Shown here: one piece after another, positions 21,322 through 31,839 of the stretch
Numbering within the stretch: the first letter of the stretch is position 1
Layout: every line of letters begins with the position of its first letter
Assembly (NCBI GenBank): GCA_914767715.1
Contig: OU612067.1
Location: 6,882,001-6,946,000, forward strand
Length of the DNA stretch: 64,000 nt
Reading direction: 5' to 3'
From: Membranipora membranacea
Lineage: Eukaryota; Bryozoa; Gymnolaemata; Cheilostomatida; Membraniporidae
Notes under the pieces: model-generated
What the model was told of the DNA's origin: nothing
The model's database searches: none
What the model saw: the letters and a program-made list of their open reading frames with translations, nothing else
Made by a program: the position numbers and the translations under genes

Positions 21322-22496
21322 GTAAGGATACTGAGCTGATAATATTATATGGGAGACTAATTTGTTGGCTCAAACTTTGCTTGGGTCACTGGAATTGAAA
21401 TTCCATTTTCATTACCCTAACCAATGAACTAAACCTTTAGTTCATTGCCCTAACCAAACCAGTGTTGGGTTAGGTCAGGGTTTCAACGATGGAATGACAT
21501 TTCCAGCAACCAAAGCAAACTATGCGTTGAGCACTAAAACTAGTGTGTACTGTATACTCTCTGGAGCCTTATCATAATTCTTACTTTGCGATGTTTTATT
21601 ATCAGGGGACAATGTTGTGTGTAGTGGTGAAATAGTTCAACAGTGTTTATTCAAGGTTTCAAGAAGTAGGATATACACTTATTTGAAGCATATTATGCTG
21701 TTCTTTGAACCTGGAGCAAACATGCCCACAAAAACAGCTGGAGAACAAGCTTATCAAAAGGTTTGAGCAAGACAAAGCAGGTTGGTAATAGTATGATGGG
21801 TGTGCAATGATTGCGTATTGAAGCTTCTTTTTAAAATAAAAACAACTCTTAGCCCTGACATTCTGTCCATGCTATAACATACAACTCCTATTTTACACTA
21901 TTCAGTCAATTCATAAGGACTTGGAAAAATTCAAAACTTGGGAATTTGTCTTTGGTGCTAGTACTACCCCTTTATCATTTACAGAAAAAATCTTGGGGAC
22001 TGGGGCCTTCAGGTAATCTCTAAACACAGAGCGAATCATTGAGATACTTATGTTTGTTTGCGATATTAATGGATTATATTAGCAAACTCAATCAGGGTGC
22101 TTGGTCACTGGGTGCAGGCCCCATAGAACTGAGAATAAGGTTCATTGCGTAAGACAGCCCTCGCATCCTGTATTGCTGTGCCTAATCCTGCATATGTTCC
22201 CAAGATTGTCATTCTGTGAGAGTGCCATGAAATGGGGACAGACTTGGGTTTTTTTTTGTGGGAAGAGTAATGTGTTGGGATTATTTTTCCACATTTCATT
22301 TTGAAAAATGACCACTGTGTGGAAGTTAACCTGATGTTGAACAGTGATGGTGAACTGAGGGTAATTCATCAATAGCGTGTAAATAGACTTGTATTTTCCT
22401 GTACTGTAACAATGTTTGTATGTGCCTCCATTTCACAAAGTTCACAAATCAACAACCAGATTTATGAAACCTAAATTTGTTACAGTTAGAAAACAG
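21322..22496 (+). mobile_element. T1 family, 3'-half fragment
   Basis: Starts abruptly with GGTAAGGATACTGAGCTG directly after the terminus of copy 2 and runs parallel to 31989-33126 of the complete copy, stopping at AGTTAGAAAACA. Opposite orientation to copy 2, so the two form a head-to-head junction. Confidence 0.85.
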
Positions 22497-24429
22497 TGGA
22501 TAACATGTCAGAACAATCGAGGACGATTGCAACTAAGGGAATGCAGATGTCGGATCAATAGCAGGGAGTGGATAACATGCCATAACAATCGAGGACTAAG
22601 GGAGTGCAGATGTCGGATACACAGCAGTAAACAGGAGAATTGTCTATACCAACGTCCGACACAATAACAACATCCAATATCTTTGCCAGCATCATCATCA
22701 GTACACTCAAACCTTGACTGGAGGACACGCAGTTACCAGCCGGTGCATACCACCCCAAATATATTCCAATCTAAATTCTATTCTTAACAGCGGCGCCAAC
22801 AGAGACAATTCAGAATTAGCAACTCTTGTGGCCGATCAACCGACGCTTGCGGCCGATCAACCCTCTTTTTGCGGCAATTGAGAAATGTGTTTTATTCTTC
22901 TTTTTTGCTGGTGTACGTCAGCAGTTTTTCTAAGGTGTCTGGAACCATGCTATATAAGAGCATGGTACACCAATGTAAGGGCCTCTTTGTTTGCAACTTC
23001 ATTTGGAGACAGGTCAGTTTTTTTTTTAAACATGAAAGTTCTACGAGTTATTATCATAACATTTTCATTTATTGTACGTTAGTGATATTTATAGGGAAAT
23101 AGAACTCGCCTTTAATAATGGCACAGTAGAACATTTGGTTGGATTATATATACCATCAACTAATTGAGTTAAACGAATTAAATCCAGCATGCATGGCATC
23201 ATTGACTAGAAAATATGACTTGTAGAAATAATGCATGCATTGTTAAGTTGAATTGTGTTTAATATTAAACTTGATAAGAATTAAAAGGCATGCATCTTGA
23301 GTCAAGTGTTTGATCTCGAAATAAATGAGATCACAATTATGTCAGTCAGTCAGTATCACATAGTGAGAATCATCATACCGAGCTCGTGAGCACAGATCTC
23401 AGTAGCGGAGAGTTAATGTGGTGACTCCATAACCCGGAATCCCACAAGTATAGTATAGTATTCTCCACAATAAGGTATGAAAGTTATATCATTATCATCA
23501 TGTGAAGGAATGATTGGATTGGATGTGTTGATCATTTAAATAGGGCTACTTACTACTTGTACTACCTACTTCTCTCTTCTACCAAGTCCAAGGAGTATCA
23601 GCTTCCCTGGTTGCTCCTTGCTTCTACCACTCACATCATTGCATTTTCTTATTTTGGTTAGTTTGGGCTCTATTGTGTGGGTGCACAAACAAAGCAATGA
23701 GCTGCCCAATGTTTTGATAGTTGGTAATGATGTTGATGAAATAATAATGTATCAATCAAGAGTGACTACTCACACTCACAGGCTACCTAGTACTAGTACT
23801 ACAGGCTGCTACTGAGTGAGTAATGGTCACCGGCCTACTCCAACATCTGGGTCAATGGCAGTGAGTGTTTGACTGCCCTTTTGGGTTTTTTGTTGTTTGA
23901 AACCCAACCAGGGGGGGGGGGGCAGACGTTGCCAGAGACCAACCCTGGCTTTGGAGTAACTCGTGTATACAGTGTAAGGTGTATAGTCATGTCTGCTAGA
24001 TGTAGGGCATATACTGCAAGCGTAGAGAGGGCTTTAGAGCTCATCAAGTTACTTTGTTTAAAGTTTGACTGTGATTGATGTGTCAGTAATCTGTCCAAAT
24101 AACATTTTTGTATGTTTACATGTTTTATTTTACAGCCTGTATGATTATGAAGGAGCATTTTAGAGATTAACCAGAGATAAGCCATAGGAATCATATGCAA
24201 TCATCACTAGACCGACTTAATCTTTGATCCCATATAAACCTCAACATGTATCAGGATTGCATTGATAAGACAAAGGAGTTAGAGGGAACTCCTTGGTAAG
24301 ACAGTGGCTGGTTCACTAAGCCGGATTTAAGATGCTGAGACTTCGCCAAGTAAAAGTATTTTGAACAATGAACAACTAGAGATCCATGAGAATTTATACA
24401 CAATAATAATGCCGTAGCACAGCTCATCT
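22497..24429. other. Region without a recognised gene; short local duplications
   Basis: A ~60-bp unit (TGGATAACATGTCAGAACAA / TGGATAACATGCCATAACAA) is repeated at 22497-22620, and GCGGCCGATCAACC occurs twice near 22830-22860. A G homopolymer lies near 23910. Open frames are short and unrecognised. Confidence 0.4.
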
Positions 24430-26110
24430 CCTAGTCTACGGAAGACGAGCAATGACAAACAATCATTTTTATTTTTCCCAAGAAAAAATTTGTGTGTCAT
24501 CCCTCGGCTTCGCTATTTGCCCGGGCTATGACAGGGAAAATTTTGATAATCAGCAGGTAAAAAAAAAGTTTGTCAGTACTCGGCTACACGAAGAGAGAGG
24601 GTAACTCCCAGTATGGATGAATCATCCTAGCCTGAATAAGAGCTCTTATGCGATCGATAACAGGTTTAGTGGGCGTGTCTTTTCTTGGCGGCTATAGCAA
24701 AGTCACTCAGTTCTCTGAAAGTTGACAATAGAATAGCAAAGCATCTCAATGTAGGTAGTAGGTATAGTCAAGCCCGATAAGCCAAGAAGATGAGGAGCTG
24801 GGAGTTCTATGGAATATGCAAACCAAATATAATATGAGTATGATACTATATGGCTATCTATAGGTGCTTGAAAGTAATGATCTGATGATTGCAATGAACT
24901 CCCTCCTCTTTTCATTGTTCCTGATTAGGGTAAGTACATGGGAGGTGCAAATCACCAATCCTCATGTGGACATGAAAAATCCATTATGTGATGTGAGTAG
25001 TCAGTAATAATTGTAACTACAGTAAATGCACAGGACTTAGTCACATACATGTAACCAACCTTGGTGTTTTGTATTGGTCATATCAAGGAGTAGCCTGTTA
25101 CTCCAGAGTCCTTGGTCATATGTATGTGACTACACACATAGATTACATGATGATGATGATCGGAGTGAGTCACTGGAGCGATAATAATATTCAATATTGT
25201 GATTGACAATGATATTTATCCATCGGACTCTTGCAGAGGGTCACCTCCTTTGGAGCATAGCTATATGTATTCTTATTTTGGTGGTGATGTGTCACTGCCG
25301 CTTCTAGGTCTGATTTCTTTCTTGTAACCAAACGGCACCTTTTTCTCATCTAACCTACAAATATACCAACGTTGAAATATTGACAACCTACATTACCAGA
25401 CATCATCACTGTTATCTGCTTATCATCTGCCTCATGCTTTCCCCGAAAGACGGTCAGAGGATCCTTAAGTTGGTTAGAGTGCTCTGAAGCCATCAGCATG
25501 CGCCCCAACCATTAGCTACTCTGGCTGGCTGGCCAACATGAACTTGATCAGCTTGCATCATGATCTCGATTCTCAACAGCTAATTGCTTAATCGTAACCA
25601 AATTTTGCGTGAATCACAAGCATAAAAATTTAACAGACAACTTTTTGTTATGTGAATCTTTCAGGTGGAACTTGGGACTTGTAAAGATGGTAATGTTAAT
25701 GACTGCCCTGGCTTCCAGTCGACAGATGACATCACTATCATTGCCTCCATGAGGCCGCTGCTCTCTCCTCAGCAGCAGACAATGGTAACAGGTTGTTTTA
25801 CAAAATTTAGTTTTTAATTGATTGTTATGATACAAATTTGCAAAGCATGTATAGGTGTAGGCTTGATGTCAGCATGGATTGGATTAATATGAAAATCCAT
25901 GCCGTCATCTTGCAGATCATTTACTATATAACACCTCTGTAAAGTGACCTCGGAGTGAATACAAGGAGTAAGTGAAATCTATCCTGTTAGCTGGTCAATC
26001 ATTTTTCCTGTCTCTGCTACAGTTCAAACTCTCACACCCTCTCATCCTCGCTGTCGCATTGGTTAACTTGATTATTTCTATATAGGCATAGCTGTTAAAT
26101 CCATATTCTC

Positions 26111-26180
26111 GACAGGGTGGTGTAGTGGTTAGAATTTGAGAGTTGCAGGTTCAAATCCCAGTCACTACTCATGCTGGTAA
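26111..26180 (+). repeat. tRNA-like A/B-box segment (SINE head)
   Basis: TGGTGTAGTGG at 26118-26128 resembles a pol III A box and GGTTCAAATCC at 26148-26158 a B box. The spacing is about 30 nt instead of the usual 44, as if the anticodon arm were lost, and no acceptor stem closes. A tRNA-derived SINE head or relic is the best reading; the segment is absent from T1 copy 1. Confidence 0.45.
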
Positions 26181-26875
26181 AGGAGGTGAGCTCTCCGGAC
26201 AATAGCCTAGCTTGCCCACCCCAACTTTGAACAAGTGTGCACTGATTAAATGAGTTGTATCATTAATCTTATGTAAGTATATTCTCATTGCCCCCCCCCC
26301 CCCCCCCCGAAAGTGGCAATGTATTGCAAAAAAAGTGAATATTATATATTTGACAGCTCTGATTTTTACACACATGTGTCTCACAGCTGAAGACTAGATT
26401 AGATTTTATTTATAACAAGCAAAGTGATTATAAAAACTGGCTGAATAAGATGCGGATTTATTAGATGAAAAGCGACACCCCACTCCCCCAACATGACAAT
26501 CTCGATAATAGCTTTATCTGTTTATACTCTGTATGAGACATTTAAGAACATCTCACCCACCAAAATCAGACTATGTACAGTCCAACACACAGTGTCAAGG
26601 CCCCAATAAGAGGCACATGGTGTCTGAATCTCCCTACTTAGTTCATTGCTTAGTTCTTTGTTCTTATCTCAATTATTTTTCTTTGAAAAAATCCTTCCGC
26701 ATATGTCAACAGTCCAATCAATCAACACTCCCTTTTCCTGTGTTTTTTGATCATCGTATTTCTTGAATACCTCCCTACGCTCATTTAGCTGTGTATAATC
26801 TAATATCAATTAGTTTTCTTTCAACAGAAACCTGCTAAATTAGCTGAAACTACAGCAAGGAGAAACCCTTCCATC

Positions 26876-27095
26876 TGTAAGAACTGCTAATTGTGATGGC
26901 AATGAATAGTCTGTTTATTCTTCTGATAATAAATGATGATCTCTAACCAAGAAATCTAAACATGTTCAAGATGGTTGACAATAATAATTGGTATCAAGTT
27001 GGGCTGCTGTAATAAGCCACAATAGGGAGTAGACAACTCCAAAGTAGTAATGTATAAGTTAGGGAGTAAACAACTCCAAAGTAGTAGTCACTACA
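26876..27095 (-). repeat. Gypsy-1 3' LTR
   Basis: 220 bp, reading TGTAGTGA...CTTACA on the minus strand, apparently identical to 31620-31839. It contains two copies of CAACTCCAAAGTAGTA. The polypurine tract TAAAAGCGGA (minus strand, 27096-27105) abuts it. Flanked outside by CCATC (26871-26875). Confidence 0.95.
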
Positions 27096-27274
27096 TCCGC
27101 TTTTATGTCAATTACTTTGACGTTGAGCACCAGGTTCATGGTGGCGGCAACTAAGAATGTTTTGTGTCTCTGTATGTAATTATACTTGTTGTATACTGGA
27201 GATATCTGTGTAACATGATTTCTCATGGTGACTGACTCCACAGTTTCTCATGCTTCTTTTGAAACATCCAGTCA

Positions 27275-30200
27275 CTAGGTGTGGTACTCGGTCACGAAAC
27301 CATCATATTTAGCTGGCCGATTCTTAGCTCGTACAGATTTACGAGGAGTAGGCACATTTGGTTGTGATGAGCTGGGCATATTGGCTGCCTGAGGTATATC
27401 TTCGATCTCGACAAGTGCCGGTGGTACTGTAGGCGGCGTCACTTGAACTGGTCTATCTGTTACCGTCTCAGTATCGTTCTCTGACCTTGGTATTATCGGT
27501 ATCATCTGTGATGGGCGGGTGGCTACTAAGGCTCCCTGCGTTTCAGAATCCACGTCCGCATCTACAACAGGTTTCTCAGAGCAGTAATACGGTCTAACAT
27601 GGCTTATGTTACGCTTATACAGCCGGCCTGCCCTGGATTTTACAGTGATCTGAGAGCCTTTTATGTCCATTACCACAAATGGATCTGGGTGGAACAGTGT
27701 CTGACATTTAGATGGACTATCTCTCTTAACCAAAACAAAACTGCCTATCTCTAGCTGGTGATTATTGCCACTACCAGTTTCCAACTTCTCGTTACGGGTG
27801 GCTATCATCTTATGTTTCATCTCACTATCTCTATCTCTAGCTTCAACGTCATCAAAACTATTAGGCAGACTTGGCAAGTTAGTCCTAAGCACACGCCCAA
27901 ATAACATCTCTGCTGGGCTTTTGCCAGTAATGGAATGTGGTGTATTACGATATGTAAACAGCCATGTCATGAGGGCACTCTCATAGTCTACCCTATTGTT
28001 GTGTGCAATCTGAATACGCTTCATTATGGATCTGTTTTGTCTCTCCACTTGACCATTGGCCTCAGGCCACCTAGGGGTTGTCAGACACTGTTCGATACCA
28101 TACCCGGAGCAAAACTCACCATACTCATGAGAGATAAACTGTGGCCCGTTGTCACTCTTCATGCTGAGTGGATACCCATGCGTAAAAAATACTGATTTCA
28201 GCCAAGAAATAACATCACTAGCTTTTGTGACTGTCATGAACTTTACTTCGTTCCACCTACTATAATAGTCTGTTAAGACTAGAACTGACTTACCGTTAGA
28301 CAGGGGACCCAAAAAATCTAAGGCAAGATCTTCCCATGGTCCATTGGGAAGTTCTGTCACCCTTACTGGCTGCCTATCTAGTGGCTTACTGGTCAACTGA
28401 CAATCGTGACAGTGTTTAACATACTTGTCTACATCAGAGTCGATTCCGGGCCACCAGACTCTTGTTCGTAGATATCTCTTGGTGCCTCCCATCCCACTAT
28501 GACCCTTGTGAGCTATCTCAAGCATCTTCTGTCTGAGCTCTTGAGGTACTACTATCCTACCTCCCCTCAAAACTAACTCCCCTATGACACATAACTCATT
28601 TTTAATGGCCCTATATACAGCTGGTATATCAACATTGTCGAATGAATTCGCTCTTATAGCTTGTTTTAAGGCCTTAATCTCCTCATCCATATAAGAGACT
28701 TCCTCAATATAGCGGGGTGTGATTGCCGATGGCACATTGTCCTCCACAACACTACGTACATAGAGCTCAACATTTTCCCTTTCTACTAGGTGTTCAGTCG
28801 CCTTTTTCGAACATAGAAGCCTTGACAGGGGGTCAGCAATATTATCTGAGCTTTTTACGCGAACTATCTCAAAATCATATGACTGTAAACGAAGCTGCCA
28901 CCTCTCTATACGAAGGGATGTCCTCTTGGTTTTGTTTCCATAAATGGACTCAAGAGGCTCACAATCAGAAACCACTTTGAACCGACAACCAAAGAGATAA
29001 TGATGAAACCTCTCACATGCCCAGACAATACCTAGAGCTTCTTTTTCTGTCTGCATGTATCTTTTCTCGACATCAGACAATGCTCTACTTCCATAGCTAA
29101 CCACTTTGGGCTCGCCATTTTGAATCTGTACCAGTATTGCGCCTAGCCCCACAGGACTGGCATCTGTGTACAGCAGAGTCTCACAACTAGTATCGAAGTG
29201 AGTCAGAGTATCATGATTACATAAATCAGCCTTTAGCTGATTGAAAGCCACAATCTCCTTATCTGACAAACATATAGCCTCTCGGGAATTTTTACCCGCT
29301 GACAACCTCCTCAACACATCAGTTGTGTGAGAGTAATGTGGAATAAACTTAGACATATAACTAGTCAAACCGAGGAAACTCTTCAACTCACCAACTGTCT
29401 TAGGAACAGCAGCATCTTTGACTGCCTTGACTTTGCAACCATGGGGATCAATACCCTTGTAACTAAGGAGATGTCCGAGAAACTCTAACTGCTGAACCCC
29501 AATCTCACACTTCTTTTTATTCAGAGTCATGTTAGCCTGCTCTAGACGACTGAACACCTCACCCAGCCTACGATCGTGCTCTTCCCTTGTTTTGGCATGG
29601 ACAATGATATCATCGGCAAGATTTGCTACACCCGGCAGGCCTTGGATAATTTTGGCGACCTCCTTCTGGTATATTTCTGGAGCCGCATTTATCCCAAACA
29701 TGAGTCTCTTATATCTATATAGGCCTAAATGAGTACTGAAAGTTGTGATATCCCTGGACTCAGGGTGAAGAACAAATTGGTGGAACCCCATGCGCATGTC
29801 CAGCTTCGAAAAGTACTGAGCCCCATTCATGTCATATAGCATCTCGTCTACGGCGGGGACTGGGTGTTGGTGCCTAACTATAGCCTCATTGGCTCTCCTC
29901 ATATCAATGCATAACCTAATCTTACCGGATTCCTTCTTTGGAATGATCACTGCTGGACTTACCCATGATGACCCTGAATGACCTTCGACTTTCTCTATTA
30001 TATCATGTGCGATAAGCTCATCTAAGTGAGCGGCTAGTTTATCTCTCAACAACAGTGGCACTCTTCGGAATGGCTGAGCAACAGGCGCTATATCATCTCT
30101 AATTGTCAGCTTTATCTCATTCTTAGACTTACCCAATACCTCTGAGAACAGCCTTGGATATCTAGCTTCATAATCATCTAAGCCTACTCTATTTATAATC

Positions 30201-31489
30201 CTGATTACACCTAGTTGTTTACCTGTTTCATTTCCTAACAAAGATTCACCTTTATTAGGAATAACAGTAAATGCGACATCTTCTAAAACAGCAGTGTTGT
30301 TATGCAGCTGTAAATCACACCATACCCTACCTACTGGCTGAATAGGCTCTTTGGCTGTGTACGGGAGAATCTTTGGTCCTCCACTGATGAACCGTTTGAT
30401 AATAAACTTACTTGCTCTCAAACGTTCATAGGTATCCCGTGACATCACATTGCACTCTGACCCTGAGTCTATTATAAACCTCGCTGATACACCACCGACA
30501 TAGACATTAACTCTGTCTAGAGAGTTACTATTACACACTAAAGGTACATGGTAAGAATTGAATACAAATTCTGGGCTCTCAGAATTATTGTTCACTGTTT
30601 CAGGGCTGGCTTGCTGGTGATCCCCCACATTTACATTGTTGGCCCTTCTAGATCTGTAATATCCTGCATTCGCACCTTGGCCATTCTGTTTGGCCTTGTT
30701 TTGACAGCACCGAGCATAGTGATTCATTCCATCACACTTACGGCACTGTTTTCCATATGCCGGGCACTCACGAGGTTTGTGTGTGAGATTACAACGGGGA
30801 CATACATTAGCACCCTCAGTCTCTTGTGTGAAACTAGGTTTTCTGGCAGTGGATCCAGAGGCCACACGGTTTATTGCCGAGGCATTATTCATCTCCCGGG
30901 ACCTTTGGACCACAGCTTCATGTGTTGCTGACCGTGTCAATAGTATTTGCAATGTGAGTGCATTTCCCTCTTCCAATAGCTTTTCCCTCAACTTATCGGC
31001 TGTGCAACCTTCTACTATTTGATCACGGATTTGGTTATTCACAGCTTGGGCATCGCCATAATCACAATGGGTGGCCAATTTTCTGAGTCTAGCACAGTAT
31101 TGGGATATAGTTTCGGTTTCCTTCTGTATACATTGCCTAAACATGTGTCGCTGATAGGTGATGTTAGGAGCTATATGGAAATGGCCTTGTAGAACAGCTA
31201 CCATTTCAGTATATTGATCTCTCTGTGTTTGATCAAGTGTGCTATGAATTTCCCTTACTCTTGGGCCTGCATGATATAGTAATAAAGCTTTCCTCTGGGC
31301 TCTCATATTTGCATTATCTTCCCCTGCCAAATTGAACAGCCCTTTTGAATCAGCAAAAGCCTCAAATTCCTCAAGCCAAGCATCCCAATTGACTGATACT
31401 GTGCTAGCATCCCCATCTGGTGTGAAATGACTTGGGCCTCTGGTATCCATTTGCCAGTTTGGATTGATACAGCAATAAATAGTAAACAA
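27275..31489 (-). CDS. Gypsy-1 Gag-Pol polyprotein
   Basis: 1404 codons without a stop. Order seen: Gag-like N-terminal part; two zinc knuckles at about residues 230-264 (CX2CX3HX4C, then CX2CX4HX4C); aspartic protease with DSG near 341; reverse transcriptase with CIDMRRANEA near 528 and LADD at about 624-627; RNase H with YTDAS near 774; integrase with the HHCC finger at about 995-1030 and catalytic D1058, D1113 and E1149 (the D,D-35-E pattern); then a C-terminal DNA-binding tail. The order RT-RH-IN is that of Ty3/gypsy. The first Met at 31489 is used here; a second Met 13 codons later (MDTRGPSHF) may be the real start. The single fused gag-pol frame means no frameshift is needed for Pol. 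Confidence 0.95.
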   Translation of the reverse strand: MFTIYCCINPNWQMDTRGPSHFTPDGDASTVSVNWDAWLEEFEAFADSKGLFNLAGEDNANMRAQRKALLLYHAGPRVREIHSTLDQTQRDQYTEMVAVLQGHFHIAPNITYQRHMFRQCIQKETETISQYCARLRKLATHCDYGDAQAVNNQIRDQIVEGCTADKLREKLLEEGNALTLQILLTRSATHEAVVQRSREMNNASAINRVASGSTARKPSFTQETEGANVCPRCNLTHKPRECPAYGKQCRKCDGMNHYARCCQNKAKQNGQGANAGYYRSRRANNVNVGDHQQASPETVNNNSESPEFVFNSYHVPLVCNSNSLDRVNVYVGGVSARFIIDSGSECNVMSRDTYERLRASKFIIKRFISGGPKILPYTAKEPIQPVGRVWCDLQLHNNTAVLEDVAFTVIPNKGESLLGNETGKQLGVIRIINRVGLDDYEARYPRLFSEVLGKSKNEIKLTIRDDIAPVAQPFRRVPLLLRDKLAAHLDELIAHDIIEKVEGHSGSSWVSPAVIIPKKESGKIRLCIDMRRANEAIVRHQHPVPAVDEMLYDMNGAQYFSKLDMRMGFHQFVLHPESRDITTFSTHLGLYRYKRLMFGINAAPEIYQKEVAKIIQGLPGVANLADDIIVHAKTREEHDRRLGEVFSRLEQANMTLNKKKCEIGVQQLEFLGHLLSYKGIDPHGCKVKAVKDAAVPKTVGELKSFLGLTSYMSKFIPHYSHTTDVLRRLSAGKNSREAICLSDKEIVAFNQLKADLCNHDTLTHFDTSCETLLYTDASPVGLGAILVQIQNGEPKVVSYGSRALSDVEKRYMQTEKEALGIVWACERFHHYLFGCRFKVVSDCEPLESIYGNKTKRTSLRIERWQLRLQSYDFEIVRVKSSDNIADPLSRLLCSKKATEHLVERENVELYVRSVVEDNVPSAITPRYIEEVSYMDEEIKALKQAIRANSFDNVDIPAVYRAIKNELCVIGELVLRGGRIVVPQELRQKMLEIAHKGHSGMGGTKRYLRTRVWWPGIDSDVDKYVKHCHDCQLTSKPLDRQPVRVTELPNGPWEDLALDFLGPLSNGKSVLVLTDYYSRWNEVKFMTVTKASDVISWLKSVFFTHGYPLSMKSDNGPQFISHEYGEFCSGYGIEQCLTTPRWPEANGQVERQNRSIMKRIQIAHNNRVDYESALMTWLFTYRNTPHSITGKSPAEMLFGRVLRTNLPSLPNSFDDVEARDRDSEMKHKMIATRNEKLETGSGNNHQLEIGSFVLVKRDSPSKCQTLFHPDPFVVMDIKGSQITVKSRAGRLYKRNISHVRPYYCSEKPVVDADVDSETQGALVATRPSQMIPIIPRSENDTETVTDRPVQVTPPTVPPALVEIEDIPQAANMPSSSQPNVPTPRKSVRAKNRPAKYDGFVTEYHT

Positions 31490-31619
31490 TACTTATCTTA
31501 TTCTGTCTATTCCAGAGAGCTCACAGCTATTTCTTCACACAGAAAGTTTAGCAGCTTATCTTGTCAGATTCACTATTTGTGATATTTTTTTGAACTCATA
31601 ATCCCGTCCTCGTCGCCAT

Positions 31620-31839
31620 TGTAAGAACTGCTAATTGTGATGGCAATGAATAGTCTGTTTATTCTTCTGATAATAAATGATGATCTCTAACCAAGAAATC
31701 TAAACATGTTCAAGATGGTTGACAATAATAATTGGTATCAAGTTGGGCTGCTGTAATAAGCCACAATAGGGAGTAGACAACTCCAAAGTAGTAATGTATA
31801 AGTTAGGGAGTAAACAACTCCAAAGTAGTAGTCACTACA
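31620..31839 (-). repeat. Gypsy-1 5' LTR
   Basis: 220 bp, the same sequence as 26876-27095. It should carry the promoter and transcription start of gypsy-1. The primer-binding site lies next to it at 31601-31618 on the minus strand. Confidence 0.95.

Larger units (their letters stand above)
26876..31839 (-). mobile_element. Gypsy-1: intact Ty3/gypsy LTR retrotransposon inserted in T1
   Basis: 4964 bp with two 220-bp LTRs that I read as identical, a 5-bp target duplication CCATC (26871-26875, 31840-31844), a primer-binding site beginning TGGCGACGAGGACGGG (minus strand, from 31618) and a polypurine tract at the 3' LTR. The empty site is preserved in the other T1 copies (13770s and 19335s). One uninterrupted gag-pol frame. 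Everything fits a recent, possibly still competent insertion. Confidence 0.95.

Noticed and set aside
25665-25784. Splice-bounded 40-codon stretch in T1 (VELGTCKDGNVNDCPGF...)
   Set aside because: Good AG and GT borders and an open frame, but it is absent from copy 1, its two differences between copies both change the amino acid, and no joining exon can be proven. Kept as a possibility, not annotated as a gene.
26533-26766. Open frame MRHLRTSHPPKSDYVQSN, shared by three T1 copies (13426-13657, 19438-19671)
   Set aside because: Conserved only because the DNA is a recent repeat; most differences change the amino acid and no domain is recognised.
30548-31022. Open frames on + inside gypsy-1
   Set aside because: Antisense to the intact Gag-Pol frame, with no domain of their own.
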